Shown piece by piece: positions 1-7,768 of a stretch of DNA of 36,020 bases. The position numbers were made by a program, and so were the translations under genes. The notes beneath the pieces are model-generated. The model saw only the letters and a list, made by a program, of their open reading frames with translations, was not told the DNA's origin and ran no database searches. Within the stretch, counting starts at the first letter, position 1, and the number at the start of each line of letters is the position of its first letter. This DNA is from Bacillota bacterium. Its GTDB lineage: Bacteria > Bacillota > Clostridia > Christensenellales > CAG-138. The stretch lies in assembly GCA_023451115.1 (NCBI GenBank), contig JAEXFV010000070.1, positions 1 to 36,020 of the forward strand, in the 5' to 3' direction.

Positions 1-177
1 ATCCACTACGATAGCAGAGCCACGGAAAAAGTCTTCGTTGTCATCCCACTCCTGGAGCTCCAGGGTGATGTCGTAATCTTCCATAGCGGTTTCGCCTTCT
101 TTGGTGAACGCCATGGCGGGAGCAGCAATGGCCAGAACCATGACCAGAGCCAGAACCAGAGTCAATAATTTTTTCAT
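1..177 (-). CDS. Secreted protein of unknown function, N-terminal part (cut by window edge)
   Basis: Only the first 59 residues are inside the window; the gene runs off the left edge. It begins MKKLLTLVLALVMVLAIAAPAMA, a textbook cleavable signal peptide with a lysine pair, a hydrophobic core and an AMA cleavage site, followed by an acidic mature stretch (FTKEGETAMEDYDITLELQEW and onward). The ATG at 177-175 has a GAAAGGGG ribosome binding site and a near-consensus promoter upstream. The product is therefore probably exported and well expressed. Nothing visible allows a family assignment. Confidence 0.75.
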   Translation of the reverse strand, partial: MKKLLTLVLALVMVLAIAAPAMAFTKEGETAMEDYDITLELQEWDDNEDFFRGSAIVVD

Positions 178-223
178 ATTCTTACCCCTTTCGTCTAAAA
201 TACTGTGTTCAAGTCACGAGAAT

Positions 224-252
224 ATTATATGAGTTGAAATGACGAAAGTCAA
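224..252 (-). promoter_or_regulatory. Strong SigA-type promoter for the secreted-protein gene
   Basis: Reading the minus strand, TTGACT (252-247) and a perfect TATAAT (229-224) are separated by 17 nt. The start codon lies about 50 nt downstream. Confidence 0.75.
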
Positions 253-410
253 TAAGGAAATTACAAAAATATTACGAATTAAAGAAAAAATAATGTAAGC
301 GCCCCAGGCATAAGGGCATTTTTGCAAGTTGTGTTCCGCAAGCTGGTTTAAAAAATGATACTGAGTTCACGAAAATGTAATACCCAATTGCAGTTTTTTC
401 GTGTTTTCTA

Positions 411-438
411 TTGCAAGCCCGGAAATATTTGGTATAAT
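411..438 (+). promoter_or_regulatory. Probable promoter for the DUF362 gene
   Basis: TTGCAA (411-416), a 16-nt spacer and TATAAT (433-438). The predicted transcript would have a leader of about 145 nt before the ATG at 591. Confidence 0.5.
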
Positions 439-590
439 AAAAAGTTAGGCATACATGATATTCCATCACATCCATATGCTGACATGCAAATATGAAAAAA
501 GCATTGCATTTTATGCAGCCCTTTTATCCCCGCAGGGATTATGCTACTATGAATAAGAAAGAATAAGAGAAAGGAAAACAAAAACGTAAT

Positions 591-1694
591 ATGCAGACAT
601 CGCAAGTGTATTTTACAACCTTTCGCACCCAAATGGGGGTAAGCACGCTGGATAAGATGAAAAAGCTGATATTGGCGGCCGGATGGAACGGGTTGGATTT
701 ACATAATAAGTACACCGCCATCAAAATCCACTTTGGCGAGCCGGGAAACCTGGCTTTTTTGCGGCCGAATTACGCCAAGGTAGTGGTGGACATGGTGAAG
801 GAAGGGGGCGGCAAGCCGTTTTTGACGGATTGCAACACCCTGTATACCGGCCGCCGCAAGGACGCCCTGGAGCACATGGAAGCGGCATATGAAAACGGGT
901 TTAGCCCCTTCTCCACGGGGTGCCATGTAATCATTGCAGACGGGCTAAAGGGCACGGATGAAGCCCTGGTGCCGGTAAAGGGCGAGTATGTAACGGAGGC
1001 GAAAATCGGCAGGGCGGTCATGGACGCGGACGTGGTGATTTCCCTCAACCATTTTAAAGGCCACGAGCTCACGGGCTTTGGCGGCGCAATCAAAAACATT
1101 GGCATGGGTTGCGGCTCCCGGGCAGGCAAGATGGAGATGCACTGTGACGGGAAGCCCATTGTGGACCCGGAAAGGTGCCATAGCTGCGGGGAATGTAAGA
1201 AGATATGCGCGCAGGACGCCATTTCCTTTGTAAACAAAAAGGCGCGGATCAACCACGACCTTTGCGCCGGGTGCGGCCGTTGCATCGGCACCTGCCGTTT
1301 TGACGCGGTGGAGCCCGGAGAGGATGCGGCCATGGAAGTGATGCCCAAGAAAATGGCGGAGTATGCCCTGGCCGTGCTGCAGGGGCGGCCGGCATTCCAC
1401 ATCAGCCTGATTATGGATGTTTCCCCTTACTGCGACTGCCACGCGGAAAACGACGTGCCCATCGTGCCGGATATCGGCATATTGGCATCCTTTGACCCCA
1501 TTGCCCTGGATTGCGCCTGCGCGGACCTGGTGAACCAGCAGGCCCCCCTGCCCGGCAGCATGCTGGCGGAACAGGCTAAGCATGGCGACCATTTCCACAC
1601 CATGCACCCCATTACGGACTGGAAGGTATGCATGGCCCATGGGGAGCAGCTGGGCATTGGCTGCCAGGCATATGAGCTGATCCGCGTGGAATAA
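591..1694 (+). CDS. DUF362 domain protein with two 4Fe-4S ferredoxin motifs
   Basis: A 367-residue protein of the DUF362 family, common in anaerobes. The N-terminal three-fifths is the DUF362 fold, with typical runs such as KIHFGEPGN and SLNHFKGHELTGFGGAIKN. An inserted pair of ferredoxin motifs follows: Cys196, 199, 202, 206 (CHSCGECKKIC) and Cys225, 228, 231, 235 (CAGCGRCIGTC). Both are complete CxxCxxCxxxC sets, so two 4Fe-4S clusters are expected. There is no signal peptide, so it should be a cytoplasmic electron-transfer or redox-linked protein whose substrate is not known. Upstream A/G-rich sequence gives a modest ribosome binding site. It is monocistronic, flanked by its own promoter and a strong hairpin, and convergent with the GNAT gene. 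Confidence 0.85.
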   Translation: MQTSQVYFTTFRTQMGVSTLDKMKKLILAAGWNGLDLHNKYTAIKIHFGEPGNLAFLRPNYAKVVVDMVKEGGGKPFLTDCNTLYTGRRKDALEHMEAAYENGFSPFSTGCHVIIADGLKGTDEALVPVKGEYVTEAKIGRAVMDADVVISLNHFKGHELTGFGGAIKNIGMGCGSRAGKMEMHCDGKPIVDPERCHSCGECKKICAQDAISFVNKKARINHDLCAGCGRCIGTCRFDAVEPGEDAAMEVMPKKMAEYALAVLQGRPAFHISLIMDVSPYCDCHAENDVPIVPDIGILASFDPIALDCACADLVNQQAPLPGSMLAEQAKHGDHFHTMHPITDWKVCMAHGEQLGIGCQAYELIRVE

Positions 1695-1709
1695 GCGGCT
1701 GGCTGTAAG

Positions 1710-1750
1710 TTGCAAGAAAGGCCCCGGGCGTTTGCCCGGGGCCTTTGCAA
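1710..1750. terminator. Bidirectional intrinsic terminator between convergent genes
   Basis: A very stable GC-rich inverted repeat, AAAGGCCCCGGGC / GCCCGGGGCCTTT with a short loop, extended by TTGCAA/TTGCAA. It sits 15 nt after the DUF362 stop and 15 nt before the end of the GNAT gene. Confidence 0.8.
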
Positions 1751-1764
1751 TGGTAAGCCTGTTA

Positions 1765-2265
1765 TTACCGGCTCTGGCTGCCTGGCTGGGTGTATTCATA
1801 AGCAAGCCGGGGGGTCCCATCCTGGACATAAATCGTGCCGCAATGGACAAAGCCGTGCTTTTCAATTAAATGGCGCATGGTTTGGTTGTTCTGATGGGTG
1901 TCAATGCGCAGGTGGCCAATTTGGCCTTTGCAATACGCCATGCATTGGGAAAACACGCCTTTCACTCTGCCATCGCTGGCAATGCGGTGCAGGGCCCCAT
2001 AAGGGGAGCAATCCCGCCAGGCGCCGTTTTCAATCCGCTGATAGGTGGGATCGTCCCCGATGATAAAGGCGAAAACCCCATGAATTTTCCCTTGCTGGGT
2101 GCAAACATAAAGGCGCCCTGCGGCAATATCCTCCTCCAGCAGGGCCTGGCTGGGGTGATGCGGCCCCCATTGGCCTGCATTCCCCTGTTGGGCCATATAG
2201 GCTCTGGCGATGCGGAAAATCTCTAAAATTTCCGGCAAATCTTCGGACTGGGCAAGGCGTATCAT
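1765..2265 (-). CDS. GNAT family N-acetyltransferase
   Basis: A 166-residue protein with the GNAT layout. It opens with MIRLAQSEDLPEILEIFRIAR (beta1-alpha1), the central strand GVFAFIIGDDPTYQ is followed by LHRIASDGRVKGVF at the acetyl-CoA-binding turn, and it ends with the HLRIDTHQNNQTMRHLIEKHGF segment typical of this family. The acetyl-CoA loop is less glycine-rich than usual (DGRVKGVF). It is likely a cytoplasmic acetyltransferase of unknown substrate. AAGGAGG lies 5 nt before the ATG. It lies 17 nt downstream of the phosphatase-fold gene and probably shares its transcript. Confidence 0.85.
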   Translation of the reverse strand: MIRLAQSEDLPEILEIFRIARAYMAQQGNAGQWGPHHPSQALLEEDIAAGRLYVCTQQGKIHGVFAFIIGDDPTYQRIENGAWRDCSPYGALHRIASDGRVKGVFSQCMAYCKGQIGHLRIDTHQNNQTMRHLIEKHGFVHCGTIYVQDGTPRLAYEYTQPGSQSR

Positions 2266-2282
2266 AAGGGCCTCCTTTCTCG

Positions 2283-3344
2283 TTAAGGCAGTAAGGTGGC
2301 CTGAAGCAGTATCGGCTGGTGGTCGGAATGGGCAAACCCGGTTTCTATGGTGGTTACCTGCTCCAAGCGTAAGTTGGGGGAAAGGATGTATCCGTCAATC
2401 ACGTAGACCTGGCTGGCGGCCGGGTCATAAGGGGCATTTAACAGGCGGCAGGTGGGGGCGCTATGGTCCACGCCAAAGGAGAACCCGGCAGGCAAATCCG
2501 CCTGGGAGAGGGCGCCGGGGACCCAATGCGCCTGGTTTAAGATGGGGTAGCGTTCCAAACTGCCGGGGAAGGTTTGGTTAAAATCCCCGCCTGCGATGAC
2601 ATAATTGCCTGCGGCATATTCCTGCTCAAGCAGCTCGCAAAGCATTTGGGTTTGCAGCAGTTTGCCTTCGCCGTCGTCATACGCCTCCAGGTGCAGGTTA
2701 ATGAGCACCAGCTCCCGGCTGCTGTGGGCAACGGGGATGCGGGTAACCAGCAGGCAGCGCTTGAGGTTGGCCAGGCGCACAGGCCAGGAAAACGGGTTGG
2801 GCAGCTGGATGCGGGAAGCCTGGGCGCAAGGGGCGCTTGTTAAGGTGAGCAGGCCGCTTTCCACCCGGCCGATGGGCGGCCAGGGGAAGGGGACGAACTT
2901 ACAGTGATAGTTGTAGGCAAAAACGCCCTCCAACCCCAGGGCCTGTTCATAAAAGGCCGCCTGATCCATGCCAAAGCTGCGCTTGGAGTTGCGGTCCACC
3001 TCCTGCAGGAAATAGGCGTCCGCTGGATGCTGCTGCAAAAGCCGGGCAAGGGACTGCAGGTTGGTTTCCACCTGTTGCCGGGTTTCCGGCTGGACGCTGC
3101 GGCCCCCATCCATAAAAAAGTCTGCGCTGGCGTCCAGCCCGGCATAGCCGGTATTCAGGCTGAGGATGGTGAAGGCTTCTCCCACCTTTGGGCTGTTTGC
3201 GCCGCCTTGCGGCGCAGCAAGTGGCGCAACCGCTTCCGGGCGGTATTCCGTGAGGGAAAGATAGCCAACGCCCAAAAGAGCCACCGCCACAATCACTGCA
3301 ATCAGAATGGCCAAAGCTTTTATAATCCCTTTCCAAACACCCAT
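2283..3344 (-). CDS. Membrane-anchored endonuclease/exonuclease/phosphatase family protein
   Basis: A 353-residue protein. An N-terminal hydrophobic segment (about residues 8-30, IIKALAILIAVIVAVALLGV) is an uncleaved anchor or signal. The rest has the metal-dependent EEP fold: the Glu in FLQEVDRNSKRS, LVLINLHLEAY, the GGDFNQTFPGS motif, YVIDGYILS, and the catalytic SDHQPI motif at the C-terminus. These are the expected metal-binding and catalytic residues of the DNase I/sphingomyelinase/inositol-phosphatase superfamily, so an extracellular phosphodiesterase is likely, but the substrate (lipid head group, nucleic acid or other) cannot be told. The ribosome binding site is weak. TATAAT on the minus strand at 3387-3382 may be the -10 of its own promoter. 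Confidence 0.8.
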   Translation of the reverse strand: MGVWKGIIKALAILIAVIVAVALLGVGYLSLTEYRPEAVAPLAAPQGGANSPKVGEAFTILSLNTGYAGLDASADFFMDGGRSVQPETRQQVETNLQSLARLLQQHPADAYFLQEVDRNSKRSFGMDQAAFYEQALGLEGVFAYNYHCKFVPFPWPPIGRVESGLLTLTSAPCAQASRIQLPNPFSWPVRLANLKRCLLVTRIPVAHSSRELVLINLHLEAYDDGEGKLLQTQMLCELLEQEYAAGNYVIAGGDFNQTFPGSLERYPILNQAHWVPGALSQADLPAGFSFGVDHSAPTCRLLNAPYDPAASQVYVIDGYILSPNLRLEQVTTIETGFAHSDHQPILLQATLLP

Positions 3345-3407
3345 GCAAGTTCCCTGCTTTCGGCTGCCGCTGTTTTTTTCAATTATAGCCTATTTTTCCA
3401 TATAACG

Positions 3408-3437
3408 AAAGGGCCGCCCCACCGGGACGGCCCTTTT
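3408..3437 (-). terminator. Intrinsic terminator after glyS
   Basis: On the minus strand, AAGGGCCGTCCC pairs with GGGGCGGCCCTT (one G-U pair) and ends in TTTCGTTAT. It lies about 45 nt after the glyS stop. Confidence 0.65.
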
Positions 3438-3482
3438 CTCCCCCCAAACACAACGGGCCCATGCCCGGTTGAAACAAAACGG

Positions 3483-4880
3483 TTAAAACTCCAGCTTGCC
3501 TTCCACGTAAGCCGCCAATTCCGGAATGGGCAGGCGGATTTGCTCCATGGTATCCCGATCCCGCACGGTAACGGTGTCGTCCTCCATGGTGTCAAAATCA
3601 ATGGTGACGCAAAGCGGGGTGCCGATTTCATCCTGCCTGCGGTAACGGCGGCCAATGGCGCCGGTTTCATCATAATCCACCATGAATTTTTTGGACAGCA
3701 TGGTGTAAACCTCTTTGGCTTTATCCCCCAGCTTCTTTTGCAGCGGCAAAATAGCTACCTTGTACGGCGCCAAAGCGGGGTGCAGGTGCAGCACGGTGCG
3801 CACATCGCCGCCCTCCAGCGTTTCTTCATCGTAAGCGTCGCACAGGAAAGCCAGAGCAACGCGGTCGGCCCCCAGGGAGGGCTCGATGCAGTAGGGGACA
3901 TACTTGATTTTATTGTCAAAGGGATCCACATATTCAAAGTTTTCCCCGGAATACTGGGCATGCTGCTTCAAGTCGAAATCCGTGCGGTCCGCAACGCCCC
4001 ACAGCTCGCCCCAGCCGAAGGGGAAGAGGAACTCGATGTCCGTGGTGCCCTTGGAGTAGTGGGAAAGCTCTTCCTTTTCGTGCTCCCTGAGCTTAATGTG
4101 GGCCTCCGTCATGCCAAGGCTGAGCAGGAAGTTTTTGCAATACGCTTTCCAGTATTCATACCATTCCATATCCGTGCCCGGCTCGCAGAAGAACTCCAGT
4201 TCCATCTGCTCGAACTCCCGGGTGCGGAACGTAAAGTTGCCTGGGGTGATCTCATTGCGGAAGGATTTGCCGATCTGGGCAATGCCGAAAGGAATTTTCT
4301 TCCTGGTGGTGCGCTGCACGTTTTTAAAGTTTACAAAAATGCCCTGGGCGGTTTCCGGCCGGAGGAAAATCTCAGAGGCGCTGTCCTCCGTAACACCCTG
4401 GAAGGTTTTAAACATCAGGTTGAACTTACGGATAGAGGTAAAGTCCGCCTTGCCGCACTCAGGGCACACGATGCCCTGCTCTTTAATATAATCCTCCATT
4501 TGGGCGTTGCTCCACCCATCGGGGCGGATGTTATCGATGCCGTGAGTGGCTGCGTAATCTTCAATCAGTTTATCCGCCCGGAACCTGGCTTTGCATGCTT
4601 TGCAGTCCATCAGCGGGTCAGAAAAGCCGCCTACATGGCCGGAAGCGACCCAGGTTTGCGGGTTCATCAAAATTGCCGCGTCCATGCCCACGTTATAAGG
4701 ACTTTCCTGCACAAACTTTTTCCACCAGGCGCGTTTTACGTTGTTTTTGAACTCCACACCCAGGGGGCCGTAGTCCCAAGTGTTGGCCAGGCCGCCGTAA
4801 ATCTCACTGCCGGGGAAGATATAGCCCCGGGTTTTGCACAGGGAAACGATTTTGTCCATGGTTTTTTGGCTGTTATCCAT
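3483..4880 (-). CDS. glyS: Glycyl-tRNA synthetase, single-chain (dimeric, class II) type
   Basis: A 465-residue enzyme that charges tRNA-Gly with glycine in the cytoplasm. It is the alpha2 form, not the alpha/beta glyQ-glyS form. The N-terminus has the family hallmark CKTRGYIFPGSEIYGGLANTWDYGPLG. A zinc-site-like region follows (CKACKARF and CPECGKADF). Class II motif 2 is FGIAQIGKSFRNEITP with TFRTREFEQMELEFF, and motif 3 is around CIEPSLGADRVALAFL. The C-terminal anticodon-binding domain starts near LAPYKVAILPLQKK. Length matches the bacterial dimeric family. AGGAGG precedes the ATG at 4880, and a T-box leader with its own promoter lies directly upstream, so expression should respond to uncharged tRNA-Gly. 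Confidence 0.97.
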   Translation of the reverse strand: MDNSQKTMDKIVSLCKTRGYIFPGSEIYGGLANTWDYGPLGVEFKNNVKRAWWKKFVQESPYNVGMDAAILMNPQTWVASGHVGGFSDPLMDCKACKARFRADKLIEDYAATHGIDNIRPDGWSNAQMEDYIKEQGIVCPECGKADFTSIRKFNLMFKTFQGVTEDSASEIFLRPETAQGIFVNFKNVQRTTRKKIPFGIAQIGKSFRNEITPGNFTFRTREFEQMELEFFCEPGTDMEWYEYWKAYCKNFLLSLGMTEAHIKLREHEKEELSHYSKGTTDIEFLFPFGWGELWGVADRTDFDLKQHAQYSGENFEYVDPFDNKIKYVPYCIEPSLGADRVALAFLCDAYDEETLEGGDVRTVLHLHPALAPYKVAILPLQKKLGDKAKEVYTMLSKKFMVDYDETGAIGRRYRRQDEIGTPLCVTIDFDTMEDDTVTVRDRDTMEQIRLPIPELAAYVEGKLEF

Positions 4881-4909
4881 TTTTTGCCCCTCCTGCTAAA
4901 ATAATCGGT

Positions 4910-4946
4910 AAAAAAATACGCCCCATCCCCCTAAAGGGACGAGGCG
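4910..4946 (-). terminator. T-box intrinsic terminator ahead of glyS
   Basis: On the minus strand, CGCCTCGTCCC pairs over 11 bp with GGGGATGGGGCG (with G-U pairs), followed by TATTTTTTT. It lies immediately after the T-box antiterminator sequence and before the glyS ribosome binding site, as expected for a transcription-attenuation T-box. Confidence 0.85.
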
Positions 4947-5045
4947 TAATGCTCGCGGTTCCACCCTTTTTGGCAAACGCTGGCGTCTGCCCACTTTCGA
5001 TTACCGGCTCCGGGGCGCCACCCCCATCCACGCCGCTATTCCATT
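4910..5045 (-). ncRNA. T-box leader for glyS (compact form)
   Basis: The invariant T-box sequence AGGGTGGAACCGCG is present on the minus strand at 4967-4954. Just upstream is a perfect Stem III hairpin (4991-4972, GGCAGACG/CGTTTGCC). An intrinsic terminator with a U tract follows. From the predicted start near 5045 there are only about 54 nt before Stem III, and I see neither the AGUA nor the AGAGAG motif of a canonical Stem I. Candidate short stems are CGGC/GCCG enclosing GGGG/CCCC. Glycine specificity is inferred from the downstream gene. Confidence 0.85.
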
Positions 5046-5051
5046 GGCATT

Positions 5052-5080
5052 ATGATAGTCAAAGGGGCGGCGTTTGTCAA
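5052..5080 (-). promoter_or_regulatory. Promoter of the glyS T-box transcript
   Basis: On the minus strand, TTGACA (5080-5075), a 17-nt spacer and TATCAT (5057-5052). The TGA stop of the upstream secreted-protein gene lies inside the TTGACA box. Confidence 0.75.
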
Positions 5081-6030
5081 GAGGCCAAATCCAACGCGCC
5101 ATCAAAGGCGCCGATGATAGGGTCGGCATTTTTGACTGCGGAGGGGATTTTAAAATCCTTTACCTGGTTCACATCCGAAAAATCCAGGGTGAGGGCATAC
5201 CGCTGGATTTGCAGGGAGAGCATTTCCTGTAACTCCGCCTGGTCTTCCGGACTTAGGGCTTCCTGACCTTGCATTTCTTTTACCAGCAGGTTTACCAGGT
5301 TTGTCATCATCTGCTGCAAGGCGTCGGTTAGATCCACTTCATACCGCAGCGGCAGGCCGGTTTCTTCATCGATATACAGCATAACTTTGGATACGCCCAT
5401 ATCCTGATACAGGCTTTCCATAAGATCAAAAATCCATGCCATGCCATTTGCATCCGCCACCAGCATGGAGGAAAAATCCATTTCGCCCATGAGTTGCGCC
5501 ATATCTTCCCAGTTCAGCCTGGCGCTGTAACGCAATGCGGTGCGCGCACCAATGATGGCTTTGCCTCCTATGCGTTGGAAGCCGGATAATCCCTGGGTGA
5601 ATTCAGCGGCATTGATCCCCTGAATCTGGGCGGAGTCAAATTCCTCCATGGGCATTTCCATGGAAAGCCATTCCCCTTCCAAATTCATGTAAAGCTTGAG
5701 CATGCCGTCTTCTTCAAGGGCATATACCGGCAGGGAAATGGTTTGCGCTTCGCCTGCTGCCTCCACGGTTGCAAGCATTTCCATTTTAAGTTTGAGCGGG
5801 TCGTTGATCACCTGCATCTGACAGTTGGCTTCCATATTCGCCTGTTCTTGCGCCATGGTCATGCCCATCACAAGCTGCATCTGGCAGGCATAGCTTTGGG
5901 CTTCCTCCAGCTTTGCATAAGCGGCGGCCACTTCCTCATCGGCTTTGGAAGCGGCAAGCGCGCTGGAGCACAGCCCAAACAACATGCAAATTGTTAACAC
6001 CACAACAAGTCCCCGGGTAAGGCGTTTCAT
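5077..6030 (-). CDS. Secreted DUF6612-like protein
   Basis: A 317-residue protein with a clear signal peptide (MKRLTRGLVVVLTICMLFGLCSS... then ALA-A, cleavage near residue 27). The mature part resembles the DUF6612/LolA-like secreted proteins of Firmicutes: repeated strands with ESY/QSYACQMQLVMGM at the start, a central IDEETGLPLRYEVDLTDAL segment, and a LTLDFSDVN strand near the end. There is no lipobox in the right place, so it is probably released or loosely wall-bound. Function unknown; a lipid- or hydrophobe-binding fold is inference only. AAGGAGG (6047-6041) and a near-consensus promoter precede the ATG. Confidence 0.7.
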   Translation of the reverse strand: MKRLTRGLVVVLTICMLFGLCSSALAASKADEEVAAAYAKLEEAQSYACQMQLVMGMTMAQEQANMEANCQMQVINDPLKLKMEMLATVEAAGEAQTISLPVYALEEDGMLKLYMNLEGEWLSMEMPMEEFDSAQIQGINAAEFTQGLSGFQRIGGKAIIGARTALRYSARLNWEDMAQLMGEMDFSSMLVADANGMAWIFDLMESLYQDMGVSKVMLYIDEETGLPLRYEVDLTDALQQMMTNLVNLLVKEMQGQEALSPEDQAELQEMLSLQIQRYALTLDFSDVNQVKDFKIPSAVKNADPIIGAFDGALDLAS

Positions 6031-6110
6031 GAATAATGATCCTCCTTCTGTTTGTCAGCATTGGAAAGTGGTTATTTCACCATACAAAATAGGATATTCT
6101 CTCTGCCTGC

Positions 6111-6139
6111 AGTATATCCTGCAAACAGGGGGACGTCAA
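6111..6139 (-). promoter_or_regulatory. Promoter for the DUF6612-like gene
   Basis: On the minus strand, TTGACG (6139-6134), a 17-nt spacer and TATACT (6116-6111). It lies in the gap after pyrE. No clear terminator separates it from the pyr operon. Confidence 0.75.
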
Positions 6140-6172
6140 TGCAATAAACAGATTTTTAACGCTGGGCAGGAG

Positions 6173-6751
6173 TTATGGCCGTTCCCGGCTTCCGGGTTTT
6201 TCCAGAGGGATGGCCCCTTCTTTGCACAGCGGGCAATTTTCTGCATCATAGGCCTGGATGTTGAGCTTGATTGCGCTGTACACCGGCAAATCCAATGCGC
6301 AGTCTGCCGCCCGCCGATCCACGATGCAGGCTACGCCAATTACCTTTGCACCCATATCTTCCAACACCTTTACCGTTTCCAAAGTGGATTTGCCGGTGGT
6401 GACCACATCCTCTGTGATGAGGATATTGTCTCCAGGGCCTACGGAAAAACCGCGGCGCAGCTGCATTTCCCCATCCTTGCGTTCGGTAAAAATGCTTTCC
6501 TTGCCTAACTGGCGGGCAAGCTCGTAGGAAACGATGACCCCGCCCATGGCAGGCCCGCATACCTTGGTGATGGGCAGGTCCTTTACCTGCTGGGCTACCG
6601 CTTGCAATACGGCCGCCGCCTGATGGGGAAACCGCAATAACTTGGCGCACTGGCAATATCCGCCGCTGTGTTTGCCGGAGGAGAGGAGGAAATGGCCTTC
6701 TAAAAATGCTTCGCATTCCTTTAAAATTGCTAATGTTTCATTGGTATCCAC
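6173..6751 (-). CDS. pyrE: Orotate phosphoribosyltransferase
   Basis: A 192-residue enzyme that joins orotate to PRPP to give OMP in de novo UMP synthesis. The PRPP loop is ILITEDVVTTGKST, and the family segments LLSSGKHSGGYCQCAKLL and VCGPAMGGVIVSYELAR are present. The start is GTG at 6751-6749, supported by AGGAGG 8 nt upstream. It is the last gene of the pyr operon, separated from pyrD by 111 nt that contain two hairpins. The gene is otherwise complete and of normal length. Confidence 0.95.
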   Translation of the reverse strand: MDTNETLAILKECEAFLEGHFLLSSGKHSGGYCQCAKLLRFPHQAAAVLQAVAQQVKDLPITKVCGPAMGGVIVSYELARQLGKESIFTERKDGEMQLRRGFSVGPGDNILITEDVVTTGKSTLETVKVLEDMGAKVIGVACIVDRRAADCALDLPVYSAIKLNIQAYDAENCPLCKEGAIPLEKPGSRERP

Positions 6752-6862
6752 TTGAAGTACCTCCTGATTTTAAAAATATTTCGACGCCCTCCTAAAGGGA
6801 ATAGAAGGCGCTGCCTTTATAACGCTTCGCCGCTTATGGGCCTGCATTTCTATAAAGCGCGG
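6752..6862 (-). promoter_or_regulatory. pyrD-pyrE spacer with two inverted repeats
   Basis: Unlike the tightly packed genes before it, pyrE is preceded by 111 nt. On the minus strand there is CTTTATA...TATAAAG (arms at 6856-6850 and 6820-6814), then CGCCTTCT...AGGAGGGCG followed by an AU-rich run (TATTTTTAAAA). The second hairpin could act as a leaky terminator or processing site that lowers pyrE expression. I see no separate promoter. Confidence 0.35.
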
Positions 6863-7768
6863 CTACACGCAGCCGCGGATTTCATGAATATTGGACAGGT
6901 TTTCTCTGCGGCAGTATTCTTCCAGGCCCTGTATGATTTCCAGCATGGTCTGGGGATGGGCAAAGGTAGCGGCCCCTACCTGCACGGCGGAGGCGCCTGC
7001 CATGAGCATGGAAAGAGCGCTTTGGGTATCGCAAATTCCGCCCATGCCTACCACGGGGATGGATACGCTATGGGCAACCTGGTGCACCATACGAAGCGCA
7101 ATGGGGAAAATGCCGGGCCCGGAGAGCCCTGCGTACACATTGCCGAACACCGGCTTGCGGGCGGCAGTGTCAATGGCCATACCCAAAAAGGTGTTTACCA
7201 GGGAAATGCCATCCGCCCCCGCCGCCTCGCAGGCCCGGGCTACCCCCACCAAATCCGGGGCATTGGGGGATAGCTTCACCAACAACGGCCAGCGTGTGAT
7301 TGCTTTTACCGCGGCGGTGATCTCAGCGGCGGTTTCCCCCTGCATGCCAAAGGCCATGCCCCCAGCCTTTACATTGGGGCAGGAGATATTCAACTCCAGG
7401 ATGTCCATATCCGCCTGATTGAGAAGGGACGCGCCCTGGAGATAATCTTCTTTGCAGTGACCGCCCAGATTGCAGATGACAGCGCAGCCGGTGGCGCGCA
7501 TAATATGGCACTCTTCCTCCACAAAGCGGGCAACGCCGGGGTTTTCCAACCCAATGCTGTTGAGCATGCCGCTGGGGGTTTCATAAATGCGGCGGCCGCT
7601 GTTGCCGCAGCTGCCGTTTAGGGTTAACCCTTTGCCCGAAATACCGCCTAATCGAGACACGTCAAATACAGAAGCATATTCCTTGCCAAACCCGAAAGTG
7701 CCGGAAGCGGCGATCACCGGGTTTTTCAGTTTTACGCCCAAAAGATCAGTCAACAAGGGATTATGCAT
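6863..7768 (-). CDS. pyrD: Dihydroorotate dehydrogenase, catalytic subunit (class 1B)
   Basis: A 301-residue flavoenzyme that oxidises dihydroorotate to orotate. In class 1B the electrons pass through PyrK to NAD+. The active-site cysteine is in LELNISCPNVKAGGMAFG, and FMN-binding segments SLVNTFLGMAID, VGMGGICDTQSALSMLMAGA and VQVGAA are visible. A longer reading frame exists, but the start at 7768 (MHNPLLTDLLGVKLKNPVIAASG) fits the family and has GGAGG upstream. The longer N-terminus is a shadow of pyrK. It overlaps the pyrK stop by 8 nt. The partner pyrK next door confirms the NAD-dependent heterotetramer type. Confidence 0.95.
   Translation of the reverse strand: MHNPLLTDLLGVKLKNPVIAASGTFGFGKEYASVFDVSRLGGISGKGLTLNGSCGNSGRRIYETPSGMLNSIGLENPGVARFVEEECHIMRATGCAVICNLGGHCKEDYLQGASLLNQADMDILELNISCPNVKAGGMAFGMQGETAAEITAAVKAITRWPLLVKLSPNAPDLVGVARACEAAGADGISLVNTFLGMAIDTAARKPVFGNVYAGLSGPGIFPIALRMVHQVAHSVSIPVVGMGGICDTQSALSMLMAGASAVQVGAATFAHPQTMLEIIQGLEEYCRRENLSNIHEIRGCV

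Larger units (their letters stand above)
178..590. other. 413-nt divergent intergenic region
   Basis: This stretch separates the minus-strand secreted-protein gene from the plus-strand DUF362 gene. It carries one promoter for each direction (listed separately) and leaves the DUF362 transcript a leader of roughly 150 nt. The leader has small hairpins, for example the CCCCGCAGGG-type palindrome near 529-540, but no riboswitch I recognise. Small ORFs on the minus strand here have no ribosome binding site and look like chance. Confidence 0.6.

Noticed and set aside
945..1865. A 306-codon open frame on the minus strand
   Set aside because: It overlaps the DUF362 gene and crosses the terminator; its product has no recognisable domain.
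2904..4904. A 666-codon open frame on the plus strand
   Set aside because: It runs antisense across the phosphatase-fold gene and all of glyS, both of which have clear motifs. It has no ribosome binding site and no family resemblance.
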